NCBI RefSeq assembly: GCF_004682045.1
Contig: NZ_QUZT01000031.1
Span: forward strand, 1-64,000
Source: Pseudomonas nabeulensis
GTDB lineage: Bacteria > Pseudomonadota > Gammaproteobacteria > Pseudomonadales > Pseudomonadaceae
Direction: 5' to 3'
DNA length: 64,000 nucleotides
Shown here: in pieces, positions 42,833-52,277 of the stretch
Numbering within the stretch: position 1 is the stretch's first letter
Layout of the letters: each line of letters starts with the position of its first letter
The notes under the pieces: model-generated
Database searches by the model: none
Told to the model about the DNA's origin: nothing
Seen by the model: the letters and a program-made list of their open reading frames with translations, nothing else
Program-made: the position numbers and the translations under genes

Positions 42833-43315
42833 ATGCCTAAAACACCGCTTGCCAGCCGTCCCCACGACCACTCTCACTGCGTGCATACCGCACTGTCGGA
42901 GGCCGATACCCTGTGTGCACAGAAGGGTTTGCGCCTGACCGCCTTGCGTCGCCGCGTGCTGGAACTGGTGTGGCAGAGCCACAAGCCGCTGGGCGCCTAC
43001 GATATTCTCGGCGTACTCAGCGAGCAGGACGGCCGCCGCGCCGCGCCGCCGACCGTGTACCGCGCGCTGGACTTCCTGCTGGAAAACGGCCTGGTGCACC
43101 GCATCGCCTCGCTCAACGCCTTCGTCGGCTGCAGCCACCCGGAACACGCACACCAAGGCCAATTCCTGATTTGCCGCGAGTGCCACGCCGCCATCGAGCT
43201 TGAACAAAAAAGCATCAGCGACGCCATCATCAAAAGCTCCGCCGAGGTTGGTTTCCGCGTCGAAGGGCAAACGGTCGAAGTGGTCGGCCTGTGCTCCGGT
43301 TGCCAGGGGGCTTGA
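42833..43315 (+). CDS. zur: Zinc uptake regulator Zur (Fur family)
   Basis: Protein of 160 aa. A winged helix domain (APPTVYRALDFLLENGLVHRI) precedes the metal/dimer domain with the structural zinc pairs CREC and CSGC. The His-rich N-terminus (RPHDHSHCVH) is typical of pseudomonad Zur. It represses zinc uptake genes when zinc is sufficient. It is first in the operon zur-znuC-znuB; its stop shares one base with the znuC start. Confidence 0.93.
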   Translation: MPKTPLASRPHDHSHCVHTALSEADTLCAQKGLRLTALRRRVLELVWQSHKPLGAYDILGVLSEQDGRRAAPPTVYRALDFLLENGLVHRIASLNAFVGCSHPEHAHQGQFLICRECHAAIELEQKSISDAIIKSSAEVGFRVEGQTVEVVGLCSGCQGA

Positions 43316-44100
43316 TGAGCAACGCGTTAATCCGCCTGGAACAGGTTGGGGTCACGTTCGCCGGGCAAGCCGTGCTGGACAACATCGCGCTGAGCGTGGA
43401 GCCCGGGCAGATCGTCACTCTGATCGGCCCCAACGGCGCCGGCAAGACCACTCTGGTGCGTGCCGTGCTTGGCCTGCTCAAGCCCGACAGCGGCAGTGTA
43501 TGGCGCAAGCCCAAGCTGCGCGTGGGCTACATGCCACAAAAACTACACGTCGATCCGACATTGCCATTGTCCGTGCTGCGCTTCCTGCGCCTGGTGCCCG
43601 GTGTGGACCGCGCCCGCGCCCAGGCTGCGCTCAAGGAAGTGGGCGCCGAACAGGTGATCGACAGCCCTGTGCAAAGCATCTCCGGCGGCGAAATGCAGCG
43701 TGTCCTGCTCGCCCGCGCCCTGTTGCGCGAACCGGAACTGCTGGTGCTGGACGAACCCGTGCAAGGCGTCGACGTCGCGGGGCAGGCCGAGCTGTACAGC
43801 CTGATCACCCGTCTGCGCGACCGCCATGGCTGCGGCGTGCTGATGGTTTCCCACGACCTGCACCTGGTGATGAGCACCACCGACCAAGTGGTATGCCTCA
43901 ACCGCCACGTGTGCTGCTCCGGCCACCCGGAACAGGTCAGCGGCGACCCGGCGTTCGTCGAACTGTTCGGCAAGAATGCCCAGAGCCTGGCGATCTACCA
44001 CCACCATCACGACCACGCCCATGACCTGCATGGCGCTGTCGTCGATGATCCCGCTGCACCTCACACCCACGTTCATGGAGATGGCTGCAAGCATGGCTGA
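43315..44100 (+). CDS. znuC: Zinc ABC transporter ATP-binding protein
   Basis: Protein of 261 aa. ABC ATPase with Walker A GPNGAGKT, signature ISGGEMQR and Walker B LLVLDEPVQGVD. The last 35 residues are an unusual His/Asp-rich tail (HHHHDHAHDL, HTHVHGDGCKHG) that could bind zinc and sense or buffer it. The ATG overlaps the zur stop; the last 8 bases overlap the znuB start. Confidence 0.94.
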   Translation: MSNALIRLEQVGVTFAGQAVLDNIALSVEPGQIVTLIGPNGAGKTTLVRAVLGLLKPDSGSVWRKPKLRVGYMPQKLHVDPTLPLSVLRFLRLVPGVDRARAQAALKEVGAEQVIDSPVQSISGGEMQRVLLARALLREPELLVLDEPVQGVDVAGQAELYSLITRLRDRHGCGVLMVSHDLHLVMSTTDQVVCLNRHVCCSGHPEQVSGDPAFVELFGKNAQSLAIYHHHHDHAHDLHGAVVDDPAAPHTHVHGDGCKHG

Positions 44101-44881
44101 TTTTCTGCTGTACGCCCTGCTGGCAGGCTTGGCTTTGGCGTTGGTTGCGGGCCCATTGGGCTCGTTTGTTGTATGGCGGCGCATGGCCTACTTTGGCGAT
44201 ACGCTGTCCCACGCGGCGTTGTTGGGCGTGGCCATGGGCTTCTTGCTGGATGTGAGCCCGACCATCGCGGTGACCGTGGGCTGCCTGCTGCTGGCGGTGC
44301 TGCTGGTGACCTTGCAGCAGCGCCAGCCGCTGGCCTCGGACACGCTGCTGGGCATCCTGGCGCCCAGCACACTGTCATTGGGCCTGGTGGTGCTGAGCTT
44401 TATGCATGAAGTGCGCATCGACCTGATGGCCTACCTGTTCGGCGATCTGCTGGCGATCAGCACCACCGATCTGGCCTGGATCCTCGGCGGCAGCGCCCTG
44501 GTGCTGGTGTTGCTGGTGGCGTTGTGGCGACCCCTGCTGGCGATCACCGTGCACGAAGAGCTGGCCACCGTCGAAGGCCTGCCCGTACCGACCCTGCGCA
44601 TGGCCCTGATGTTGCTGATCGCCGTGGTGATTGCTGTCGCGATGAAGATTGTCGGCGTATTGTTGATCACGTCGCTGTTGATCATTCCCGCAGCCGCCGC
44701 CCAGCGCCATGCTCGCTCACCGGAGCAAATGGCGATTGGCGCAAGTCTGTTGGGAATGCTGGCAGTGTGCGGAGGGCTGGCATTGTCCTGGTTCAAGGAC
44801 ACGCCGGCCGGGCCATCGATTGTGGTCACGGCCGCTGCCCTCTTTCTGCTGAGTTTTGTCCTGCCCCGTCGAGGGGTGTAG
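44093..44881 (+). CDS. znuB: Zinc ABC transporter permease
   Basis: Protein of 262 aa, ABC-3 family permease with about eight helices. AYFGDTLSHAALLGVAMG near the N-terminus is the family mark; the EAA-like region is around VEGLPVPTLRMALM. The ATG at 44093 overlaps the end of znuC, as in other pseudomonads. Completes the zinc importer. Confidence 0.94.
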   Translation: MADFLLYALLAGLALALVAGPLGSFVVWRRMAYFGDTLSHAALLGVAMGFLLDVSPTIAVTVGCLLLAVLLVTLQQRQPLASDTLLGILAPSTLSLGLVVLSFMHEVRIDLMAYLFGDLLAISTTDLAWILGGSALVLVLLVALWRPLLAITVHEELATVEGLPVPTLRMALMLLIAVVIAVAMKIVGVLLITSLLIIPAAAAQRHARSPEQMAIGASLLGMLAVCGGLALSWFKDTPAGPSIVVTAAALFLLSFVLPRRGV

Positions 44882-44918
44882 ACTTGCTCGCTTTTTGCGC
44901 AAATAGAGAGTCGCAGGA

Positions 44919-45638
44919 ATGAAGCCGTTCACCTCCCGTTATCTGCTCCTTGCCGCATTTTCCCTGCTGCTGGGCGCCTGTCAAAGCACACCGCCCGCGG
45001 CCACAGAACCGCCGGACGCCCGCGCTGCGGCCATCGCACAGCTGGAGCAAAACCTGGCCAGCAGCGAGTTGGCCACTGCCGAAGACGAGTTGGCGGCGCT
45101 GCAAGCCCAGTCGCCCAACGACCCGACCCTGGAGCCTTACCAGCGCCAGTTGGCCGAAGCGTACCTGCAGCGCAGCCAGATCGTGCTGCAAAAAGGTGAT
45201 GTCAACGCCGCCGCCACTGCCCTCAGCCGTGCCCGCGCCCTGATGCCCAAGGCCCCCGCGCTGACCGGTGGCGTCAACAGCGCCATCAGCCACGCCCGCA
45301 AAGCCGAGCTGGATAAAGCCGAAGCCGCCTTGAAAGCCGCCGAAGCCAAGCCTGCGGCCAAAGTGATCGACCCGGCGGCAGAAAGCACCACCGTGGCGCT
45401 GAACCTCACGGATATCCAGGAACTGCGTCATCAGCTCGATGCCATCGCGACCGATGTGGTGAATTACCAGTGTGATGTGAGCATCCAGGTGCCGCGCACC
45501 GAGGATTACCCGTGGCTCTCCACCCTGCTGACCAAGCGGGTGAAGCGCATTGATTCGGCGTATGACTTGAAGATTCACCGGCAGATCTTGAAGAAGATTC
45601 CGGCGCAGGTTGTTCTGATTCCGCGCAAGGCTCAATAA
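44919..45638 (+). CDS. Conserved lipoprotein with helical repeats
   Basis: Protein of 239 aa with lipobox LLGAC (Cys21). Residues 35-150 are Ala/Glu-rich helices with TPR-like spacing (LEQNLASSELATAEDELAAL, LRRARALMP-like segment); the C-terminal part (180-239) is different, with VVNYQCDVSIQVPRTED. No defined function. A homologue stands after the znu genes in P. aeruginosa, as I recall (PA5502). Confidence 0.8.
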   Translation: MKPFTSRYLLLAAFSLLLGACQSTPPAATEPPDARAAAIAQLEQNLASSELATAEDELAALQAQSPNDPTLEPYQRQLAEAYLQRSQIVLQKGDVNAAATALSRARALMPKAPALTGGVNSAISHARKAELDKAEAALKAAEAKPAAKVIDPAAESTTVALNLTDIQELRHQLDAIATDVVNYQCDVSIQVPRTEDYPWLSTLLTKRVKRIDSAYDLKIHRQILKKIPAQVVLIPRKAQ

Positions 45639-45642
45639 AGCC

Positions 45643-45715
45643 ATCGGGGGCAAGCCCCCTCCCACATTTTGACCTGTGAACACATTCAAAGTGTGGGAGG
45701 GGGCTTGCCCCCGAT
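45643..45715. repeat. REPIN-like element, copy 4
   Basis: ATCGGGGGCAAGCCCCCTCC and the mate GGGGGCTTGCCCCCGAT with a spacer of about 27 bases, shorter than in other copies. It lies between the convergent lipoprotein gene and katE. Confidence 0.92.
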
Positions 45716-45741
45716 AGCAATCTAACAGCCAACCAAAAAGC

Positions 45742-47871
45742 TTAAGCCGGAATCGCCTTGGCCCTAGGCTCACGATCCCACACCCGATGCTGCCCAATCG
45801 CGGCAAAGAACGCCTTGAACGCTTTCCCATCCGCCCCCACGATCAGCCCCGCATCCGCCTCAAGCTTGAGCAGGTCCAGCAACGACTTCGCCTCACTGGC
45901 GACGGCAATCGCCTTAAGGTGCTTGTACGCTTCCAGGACGTAATGCAACGCGACCCCGTCGCCGCTCAGCGCCTTCACCGAATCCTTGCCACCCGGGATG
46001 AACACCGCGTCAAACGCAATGGAGGGCAACCCTTCCATCGATGCATCCACCGGCAAGCGCTTGCCATCCGCCGCTGTTACCGGGGCCGACGTCGGCCCTA
46101 GCAATTTGGCATGCGCGCCCTCAGCCTCCAGCGCCTTCTTCAACGCAGCAATTGCCACACCATCCACGCCATTCGCCGCCAGGATCGCCACCTTGCGCGT
46201 TTTGATATCCGCCGGCAGCAAGTTCGCTTGGCTCAACGCGGGCGAGCGTGCCAACGAGGTCTTGCGCTCCTCTACCGTGCCTTTTTTCGGCACCGGCAAA
46301 CCAAGGTTTTCAGCCACGCGCTTGGCCAGCTCCAAATCGATATTGGCCAGAATCTCGTTAACCTGCCGCGCACGAATAAACTCACGCTCCACCTTGCCCA
46401 GCTCAAAGCTGTAGGCCGAAATGATGTGCTCTTGCTCGTGTTTGCTCATGCTGCGGAAAAACAGGCGCGCCTGGGAGAAGTGATCGCCGAACGATTCACT
46501 GCGCTCACGCACCTTATGCGCATCGATGCGCTCGTAGTACGACTCGAACCCACCGTCTTGTGCTGCCGCCGGCGCTTCCTTAGGCCAGCCACCATCAATC
46601 GAATTCGGCTCATAGGCGGCGCGGCCTTTATCGATCACGGTGCGGTGCATGGCATCGCGCTGACCATTGTGAAACGGGACGACCGGGCGGTTGATCGGCA
46701 ACTCGTGAAAGTTCGGGCCACCGAGGCGACTGATTTGGGTATCGGTGTAGGAGAACAGACGCCCCTGCAACAGCGGGTCATTGGAGAAGTCGATGCCCGG
46801 CACAATATGTCCGGGGCAGAACGCTACCTGCTCGACTTCGGCGAAGAAGTTGTCAGGGTTGCGATCCAGCACCATTTTGCCGAGCGGAGTGATCGGAACC
46901 AGCTCCTCCGGAATCAGCTTGGTGGGGTCCAGAATGTCGAAGTCAAAGGCGTGCTCCTTATCTTCAGGAATGACCTGCACGCCCAGCTCCCATTCAGGGT
47001 AATCGCCGGTTTCAATGGATTCCCACAGATCGCGACGGTGGTAGTCGGTATCTTTACCCGCGAGCTTTTGCGCTTCATCCCACACCAGGGAGCAGGTCCC
47101 CGCCGTCGGACGCCAGTGAAACTTGACGAAAGTGGAGACGCCTTCGGCATTGATAAAGCGGAAGGTATGTACGCCAAAGCCCTGCATGCTGCGCAGGCTT
47201 TTCGGAATTGCACGGTCGGACATGGCCCAGATGACCATATGCGCCGACTCCGGCTGCAGCGAGACGAAATCCCAGAACGTATCGTGCGCCGACCCCCCCG
47301 TAGGAATTTCGTTGTGCGGCTCAGGTTTTACCGCATGCACGAAGTCAGGAAATTTGATCGCATCCTGTATGAAAAACACCGGCATGTTGTTGCCCACCAA
47401 GTCGAAGTTACCTTCGTCGGTGAAAAACTTCACAGCAAAACCGCGTACGTCCCGCACCGTATCGCCGGAGCCGCGCGGGCCCTGCACGGTGGAGAAACGC
47501 ACGAACACCGGGGTCTTGTGCCCTGGATCACGCAGGAAACCGGCCTTGGTGAGTGCCGAATGGTTTTCGTAACTCTGGAAATAGCCGTGCGCCCCCGTAC
47601 CACGGGCATGCACGATGCGCTCCGGGATACGCTCGTGGTCAAAGTGCGTGATCTTTTCACGCATGATGAAGTCTTCCAGCAGCGAAGGCCCGCGCGCGCC
47701 GGCCTTCAAGCTGTTCTGGTTGTCAGAGATTTTTACACCCTGGTTAGTTCGCAGGGCTTGGCCAGTGGCATCGGAGCGAAATTCCTCCAAAGCCTGCAAT
47801 TTGGCGTTGGTGTTCTTACGGTCCAAGGTATCGGTTCCGGCGAGTTCGCTCTTTGGCTTTTTCGTGCTCAT
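45742..47871 (-). CDS. katE: Large-subunit catalase HPII
   Basis: Protein of 709 aa. The catalase core has RIVHARGTGAHGYF (catalytic His88), VGNNMPVFFIQD with the distal Asn, and the heme-ligand Tyr in GRLFSYTDTQISR. The C-terminal 150 residues are the flavodoxin/DJ-1-like domain of large catalases (VAILAANGVDGVAIAALKKAL, DAVFIPGGKDSV). It destroys peroxide, mostly in stationary phase. AAGGAG precedes the ATG. As far as I remember, P. aeruginosa has no catalase gene between the lipoprotein gene and metN, so this one is probably an insertion or shifted gene. Confidence 0.95.
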   Translation of the reverse strand: MSTKKPKSELAGTDTLDRKNTNAKLQALEEFRSDATGQALRTNQGVKISDNQNSLKAGARGPSLLEDFIMREKITHFDHERIPERIVHARGTGAHGYFQSYENHSALTKAGFLRDPGHKTPVFVRFSTVQGPRGSGDTVRDVRGFAVKFFTDEGNFDLVGNNMPVFFIQDAIKFPDFVHAVKPEPHNEIPTGGSAHDTFWDFVSLQPESAHMVIWAMSDRAIPKSLRSMQGFGVHTFRFINAEGVSTFVKFHWRPTAGTCSLVWDEAQKLAGKDTDYHRRDLWESIETGDYPEWELGVQVIPEDKEHAFDFDILDPTKLIPEELVPITPLGKMVLDRNPDNFFAEVEQVAFCPGHIVPGIDFSNDPLLQGRLFSYTDTQISRLGGPNFHELPINRPVVPFHNGQRDAMHRTVIDKGRAAYEPNSIDGGWPKEAPAAAQDGGFESYYERIDAHKVRERSESFGDHFSQARLFFRSMSKHEQEHIISAYSFELGKVEREFIRARQVNEILANIDLELAKRVAENLGLPVPKKGTVEERKTSLARSPALSQANLLPADIKTRKVAILAANGVDGVAIAALKKALEAEGAHAKLLGPTSAPVTAADGKRLPVDASMEGLPSIAFDAVFIPGGKDSVKALSGDGVALHYVLEAYKHLKAIAVASEAKSLLDLLKLEADAGLIVGADGKAFKAFFAAIGQHRVWDREPRAKAIPA

Positions 47872-48100
47872 CAGTCAAAACTCCTTATTCAGACCCAGGC
47901 ACGGCACCCGGGCAATCGAGTTGCTTAAGTAGTGACTGACGGGGTTTTGGGCCGTTCCTTTTTTATGACCTTTGATCGCGTTATTGCCAAATCGCTGGAT
48001 GAATACGAAATAAATGCTAAGAAACACTAGATGGACAGGCTAAAATGCGCGCCCGGCTAACCGCTGATCCCTTTTCAATGCGCCCCACAAGGTTCGCTAC

Positions 48101-49108
48101 GTGATCGAGTTTCATAACGTCCATAAAACCTACCGCGTCGCCGGTAAGGAAATCCCCGCGCTGCACCCCACCAGCCTGACCGTCGAGAACGGCCAGGTGT
48201 TTGGCCTTATCGGCCATTCGGGTGCGGGCAAAAGCACCCTGCTGCGCCTGATCAATCGCCTGGAAGAACCGAGCGGCGGCCAGATCAGCGTCGACGGCGA
48301 AGAAGTCACTGCCTTGGACGCCAACGGCCTGCGCCGTTTTCGCCAGCAGGTCGGGATGATCTTCCAGCACTTCAACCTGCTGGCCTCCAAGACCGTTGCC
48401 GACAACGTGGCCCTGCCACTGACCCTCGCCGGCGAGTTGTCCAGCCGCGAAATCGACCTGCGCGTTGCCGAGCTGCTGGCCCGCGTCGGCCTGTCGGACC
48501 ACGCCAAGAAGTACCCGGCGCAGTTGTCCGGTGGCCAGAAACAGCGCGTCGGCATCGCCCGCGCCCTGGCGACCAAACCCAAGATTTTGCTGTGCGACGA
48601 AGCCACCAGCGCCCTCGACCCGCAGACCACCGCCTCGGTGCTGCAACTGCTGGCCGAGATCAACCGCGAGTTGAAACTGACCATCGTGCTGATCACCCAT
48701 GAAATGGACGTGATCCGCCGCGTCTGCGACCAAGTGGCGGTGATGGATGCCGGCGTGATCGTCGAGCAAGGCTCGGTGGTCGACGTGTTCCTGCACCCCA
48801 AGCACCCGACCACCAAGCGCTTCGTGCAAGAGTCCGAGCAGGTTGACGAAAACGAGCAGCGCGATGACTTCGCCCATGTGCCGGGCCGCATTGTGCGCCT
48901 GACGTTCCAGGGCGAAGCGACCTACGCGCCGCTGCTGGGTACCGTCGCCCGTGAAACGGGTGTGGACTACAGCATCCTCGCCGGTCGTATCGACCGCATC
49001 AAAGACATCCCCTACGGGCAATTGACCCTCGCCGTCACCGGTGGCGACATGGAAGCCGCGTTTGCGCGCTTCACCGCCGCTGACGTCCACATGGAGGTCC
49101 TGCGCTAA
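48101..49108 (+). CDS. metN: Methionine ABC transporter ATP-binding protein
   Basis: Protein of 335 aa. Walker A GHSGAGKS, signature LSGGQKQR and Walker B ILLCDEATSALDP. The C-terminal 80 residues are the NIL domain that binds methionine and inhibits transport. GTG start at 48101, opening MetN-like IEFHNVHKTYRV. The stop shares one base with metI. Forms an importer with MetI and MetQ for D/L-methionine. Confidence 0.95.
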   Translation: MIEFHNVHKTYRVAGKEIPALHPTSLTVENGQVFGLIGHSGAGKSTLLRLINRLEEPSGGQISVDGEEVTALDANGLRRFRQQVGMIFQHFNLLASKTVADNVALPLTLAGELSSREIDLRVAELLARVGLSDHAKKYPAQLSGGQKQRVGIARALATKPKILLCDEATSALDPQTTASVLQLLAEINRELKLTIVLITHEMDVIRRVCDQVAVMDAGVIVEQGSVVDVFLHPKHPTTKRFVQESEQVDENEQRDDFAHVPGRIVRLTFQGEATYAPLLGTVARETGVDYSILAGRIDRIKDIPYGQLTLAVTGGDMEAAFARFTAADVHMEVLR

Positions 49109-49782
49109 TGGAAGTCCTGTTGAGTTTCTTCGCCAATATCGACTGGTCGGAAATCTGGCTCGCCACCGGCGACACCATGATCATGCTGTTCGGTTCGCTG
49201 TTCTTCACCGTGGTGCTGGGCTTGCCACTGGGCGTGCTGCTGTTCCTCACCAGCCCGCGCCAACTGTTCGAGCAAAAAGGCCTGTACGCACTGCTGTCGC
49301 TGATCGTGAACATCCTGCGTTCGCTGCCGTTCATCATCCTGTTGATCGTGATGATCCCGTTCACGGTGCTGATCACCGGTACTTCGCTGGGTGTGGCCGG
49401 TGCGATTCCGCCGCTGGTCGTGGGTGCAACGCCGTTCTTCGCGCGCTTGGTGGAAACCGCCCTGCGGGAAGTGGACCGCGGCATCATCGAGGCAACCCAA
49501 TCGATGGGCGCCACCACGCGCCAGATCATTACCAACGCCTTGCTGCCCGAAGCCCGTCCCGGCATTTTCGCAGCGATTACGGTGACGGCGATTACACTGG
49601 TGTCCTACACGGCCATGGCCGGTGTCGTCGGGGCTGGCGGCCTGGGTGACCTGGCGATCCGTTTCGGCTACCAGCGCTTCCAGACCGACGTGATGGTGGT
49701 CACCGTGGTGATGCTGTTGATCCTGGTGCAAATTCTGCAAACCGTCGGCGACAAGCTGGTGGTGCATTTTTCTCGAAAATAA
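49108..49782 (+). CDS. metI: Methionine ABC transporter permease
   Basis: Protein of 224 aa with five helices. The EAA loop is IIEATQSMGATTRQIITNALLPEARPG; SLPFIILLIVMIPFT is typical of MetI. Its ATG overlaps the metN stop by one base. Second gene of metNIQ. Confidence 0.95.
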   Translation: MEVLLSFFANIDWSEIWLATGDTMIMLFGSLFFTVVLGLPLGVLLFLTSPRQLFEQKGLYALLSLIVNILRSLPFIILLIVMIPFTVLITGTSLGVAGAIPPLVVGATPFFARLVETALREVDRGIIEATQSMGATTRQIITNALLPEARPGIFAAITVTAITLVSYTAMAGVVGAGGLGDLAIRFGYQRFQTDVMVVTVVMLLILVQILQTVGDKLVVHFSRK

Positions 49783-49832
49783 CGGCCATTGCCGGCCCCC
49801 GCCGGCACATGCCCGAACAAGGAGCTTGTTGG

Positions 49833-50603
49833 ATGAAAAAACTACTGGTTGCTTTCGCCGCCGTTGCTGCGTTTTCCGCCCACGCCGAGACCATCACCGT
49901 CGCCGCGTCGCCGGTGCCGCATGCGGAAATCCTGGAGTTCGTGAAACCTGCACTGGCCAAAGAAGGCGTCGACCTGCAAGTCAAAGTCTTCACCGACTAC
50001 GTGCAGCCCAACGTGCAAGTGGCGGAAAAGCGCCTGGACGCCAACTTCTTCCAGCACCAGCCGTACCTGGATGAGTTCAATAAGGCCAAGGGCACTCACC
50101 TGGTGAGCGTCGGCGCGGTGCACCTGGAGCCCCTGGGCGCCTACTCCAGCAAGCACAAGAAGCTGGACGAACTGCCAAATGGTGCCAACGTGGTCATCCC
50201 GAACGACGCCACCAACGGCGGCCGTGCGCTGCTGCTGCTGGCTAAAGCGGGCGTGATCACCTTGAAGGACCCGACGAACATCCTGTCGACCATCAAGGAC
50301 ATCACCGGCAACCCGAAAGGCCTGAAATTCCGCGAACTGGAAGCCGCCACCCTGCCGCGCGTGCTGACCCAGGTCGATCTGGCGCTGATCAACACCAACT
50401 ACGCGCTGGAAGCCAAGCTGGATCCGTCCAAGGACGCCCTGGTGATCGAAGGCAACGACTCGCCTTACGTGAACATCCTGGTGACCCGCGAAGACAACAA
50501 GGATTCGGATGCGGTGAAGAAGCTGGTTGCAGCCCTGCACACCCCGGAAGTGAAGAAGTTCATCGAAGAGAAGTACAAAGGCGCGATCAAGCCGGCGTTC
50601 TGA
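49833..50603 (+). CDS. metQ: Methionine substrate-binding protein
   Basis: Protein of 256 aa, NlpA/MetQ family, with a signal peptide (to about residue 18, SAHA). Unlike many MetQ proteins there is no lipobox, so it may be free in the periplasm. Conserved parts: VAASPVPHAEILEFVKP, NFFQHQPYLDEFN, VVIPNDATNGGRALLLL. AAGGAG lies upstream of the ATG at 49833. It ends the met operon, before a REPIN. Confidence 0.93.
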   Translation: MKKLLVAFAAVAAFSAHAETITVAASPVPHAEILEFVKPALAKEGVDLQVKVFTDYVQPNVQVAEKRLDANFFQHQPYLDEFNKAKGTHLVSVGAVHLEPLGAYSSKHKKLDELPNGANVVIPNDATNGGRALLLLAKAGVITLKDPTNILSTIKDITGNPKGLKFRELEAATLPRVLTQVDLALINTNYALEAKLDPSKDALVIEGNDSPYVNILVTREDNKDSDAVKKLVAALHTPEVKKFIEEKYKGAIKPAF

Positions 50604-50636
50604 TCTGACTCGATCTCCCAAACACCGGAGATCAAC

Positions 50637-50728
50637 ATGTGAGAGGGGGCTTGCCCCCGATAGCAGTGGGTCAGCCACTAGATGCAGTGACTGACACTCA
50701 GCAATCGGGGGCAAGCCCCCTCCCACAT
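50637..50728. repeat. REPIN-like element, copy 5
   Basis: Left arm ATGTGAGAGGGGGCTTG (one change, GAGAGG for GGGAGG) and right arm CAAGCCCCCTCCCACAT with a spacer of about 40 bases. Located between convergent metQ and the Sco gene. Confidence 0.9.
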
Positions 50729-50745
50729 TTGTTTTGTGTTGTCTG

Positions 50746-51381
50746 TTAATTGCGGTTCAGCAACCCTGGCAACTGCGCCACCAACTTCTGATTATTCAAC
50801 GGCGCCCGAATAAACCCTCGCTGCGTCCCATCCGGCCCGATCACCGCCAGGTTGCCGCTGTGGTCCACGGTGTAGTTCGGCTTGCTGGTGTCCGCCGGAA
50901 TAAACGGAATGCTCACCGCATTCGACACCTTCTGCACCTCCTCCACATTCGCCCCGGTCAGGCCGACAAACTGCGGATCGAAGTAGCCCAAATACTGCTT
51001 GAGCTGGGTCGGCGTATCGCGATGCGGGTCGACGCTGACCAGGACCACCTGCAACTTATCCACAACATCCTTGGGCAGCTCGCTCTTGATCTGGCGCAGC
51101 TGGGCGAGGGTGGTCGGGCAGATGTCCGGGCAGAAGGTGTAGCCAAAGAACAGCAGGCTCCACTTGCCTTTCAGCTCGTTGACCAGCACGGGCTGGCCGT
51201 CCTGGTTGGTCATGCTCACCGGCGGCAGTTGACGGCTCTGCGGCAGCAGGATGATACCGGCGTCGATCAGCGCGGTCGGGTCGCCCTGGCCTTTGCCATT
51301 GAGCACTTTGTTGACGGTCAGGCCCATGATCAACGCGACGATGGCCACCAGGATAAAGACGGTTTTTTGGGTTCGGGTCAT
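50746..51381 (-). CDS. SCO1/SenC copper chaperone for cytochrome oxidase
   Basis: Protein of 211 aa. One N-terminal membrane anchor (8-25) and a thioredoxin fold with the copper motif CPDIC (Cys84, Cys88) and the distal His in TVDHSGNLAVIGPDG. It delivers copper or reduces the CuA site of subunit II. The ATG at 51381 overlaps the ctaB stop by four bases, so it ends the ctaA-ctaB-sco run. Confidence 0.93.
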   Translation of the reverse strand: MTRTQKTVFILVAIVALIMGLTVNKVLNGKGQGDPTALIDAGIILLPQSRQLPPVSMTNQDGQPVLVNELKGKWSLLFFGYTFCPDICPTTLAQLRQIKSELPKDVVDKLQVVLVSVDPHRDTPTQLKQYLGYFDPQFVGLTGANVEEVQKVSNAVSIPFIPADTSKPNYTVDHSGNLAVIGPDGTQRGFIRAPLNNQKLVAQLPGLLNRN

Positions 51382-52277
51382 AGGTTCAACAATAGGTAAT
51401 GGTCTACGAGCAGGGCAATAAACAGCAGCAGCAAGTACCAGATAGAGTACTTGAAGGTGTTGATCGCCGCGTGCGGCTGAGCGCCACGGTACAACACCCA
51501 GGCCCATTGCAGAAAGCGCGCGCCCAATACCAGCGCGCACGCCAGGTAGAGCAGGCCGCTCATATGGATGACATAGGGCATCAGGCTCACCGCCAGCAGG
51601 GCGAAGGTGTAGAGCAGGATATGCACCTTGGTGTAGTGCTCGCCGTGGGTGACCGGCAGCATGGGGATATCGGCCTTGGCGTATTCCTCCTTGCGATGAA
51701 TCGCCAGCGCCCAAAAGTGCGGCGGGGTCCAAGCGAAGATGATCAACACCAGCAACAGCGGTTCAGCGCTGGCATGCCCGGTGACCGCGACCCAGCCCAG
51801 CAACGGCGGGGCCGCACCGGCCAGGCCGCCGATGACGATATTCTGCGGCGTCGCACGCTTTAGAAAACCGGTGTAGATCACCGCGTAACCCAGCAATGAA
51901 GCCAACGTGAGCCATGCCGCCAAGGGGTTGGTGAACGCCAGCAGCAGGGCCAGCCCCGCCACCGCCAGAAACACAGCAAACGCCAACGCTGCCAGGGGCG
52001 ACACACGCCCCTCAGCCAATGGCCGCTTGTGCGTACGCGCCATCACCGCATCGATGCGCCGGTCCACCACATGGTTCACGGCCGCCGCGCCACCGGCACA
52101 CAGGGCAATCCCCAGGTTGCCGAACACCAACACCGTCCAGGGCACTCCGGCGCGGGTCGCCAGGAACATTCCCACCAGGGAGGTGATGAGCATCAGCACC
52201 ACCACTTTCGGCTTGGTCAGCTCCAGGTAGTCGCGCCACAGTGCTCGGCCGTGGCGGGCGCCGATCAAGGTCGCCAT
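51378..52277 (-). CDS. ctaB: Heme O synthase (protoheme IX farnesyltransferase)
   Basis: Protein of 299 aa, UbiA-type prenyltransferase with about nine helices. The active-site Asp-rich loop is NHVVDRRIDAVMARTHKRPL, and a second one lies near IHRKEEYAKADIPMLPVTHG. Converts heme B to heme O for the oxidase. It is CyoE-like in sequence but, placed after ctaA and before sco, belongs to the aa3 oxidase set. It overlaps the ctaA stop by 13 bases. Confidence 0.95.
   Translation of the reverse strand: MATLIGARHGRALWRDYLELTKPKVVVLMLITSLVGMFLATRAGVPWTVLVFGNLGIALCAGGAAAVNHVVDRRIDAVMARTHKRPLAEGRVSPLAALAFAVFLAVAGLALLLAFTNPLAAWLTLASLLGYAVIYTGFLKRATPQNIVIGGLAGAAPPLLGWVAVTGHASAEPLLLVLIIFAWTPPHFWALAIHRKEEYAKADIPMLPVTHGEHYTKVHILLYTFALLAVSLMPYVIHMSGLLYLACALVLGARFLQWAWVLYRGAQPHAAINTFKYSIWYLLLLFIALLVDHYLLLNL

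Noticed and set aside
46111..47928. 605-codon plus-strand frame opposite katE
   Set aside because: Arg/His-rich translation with no domain; katE on the other strand has all catalase motifs.
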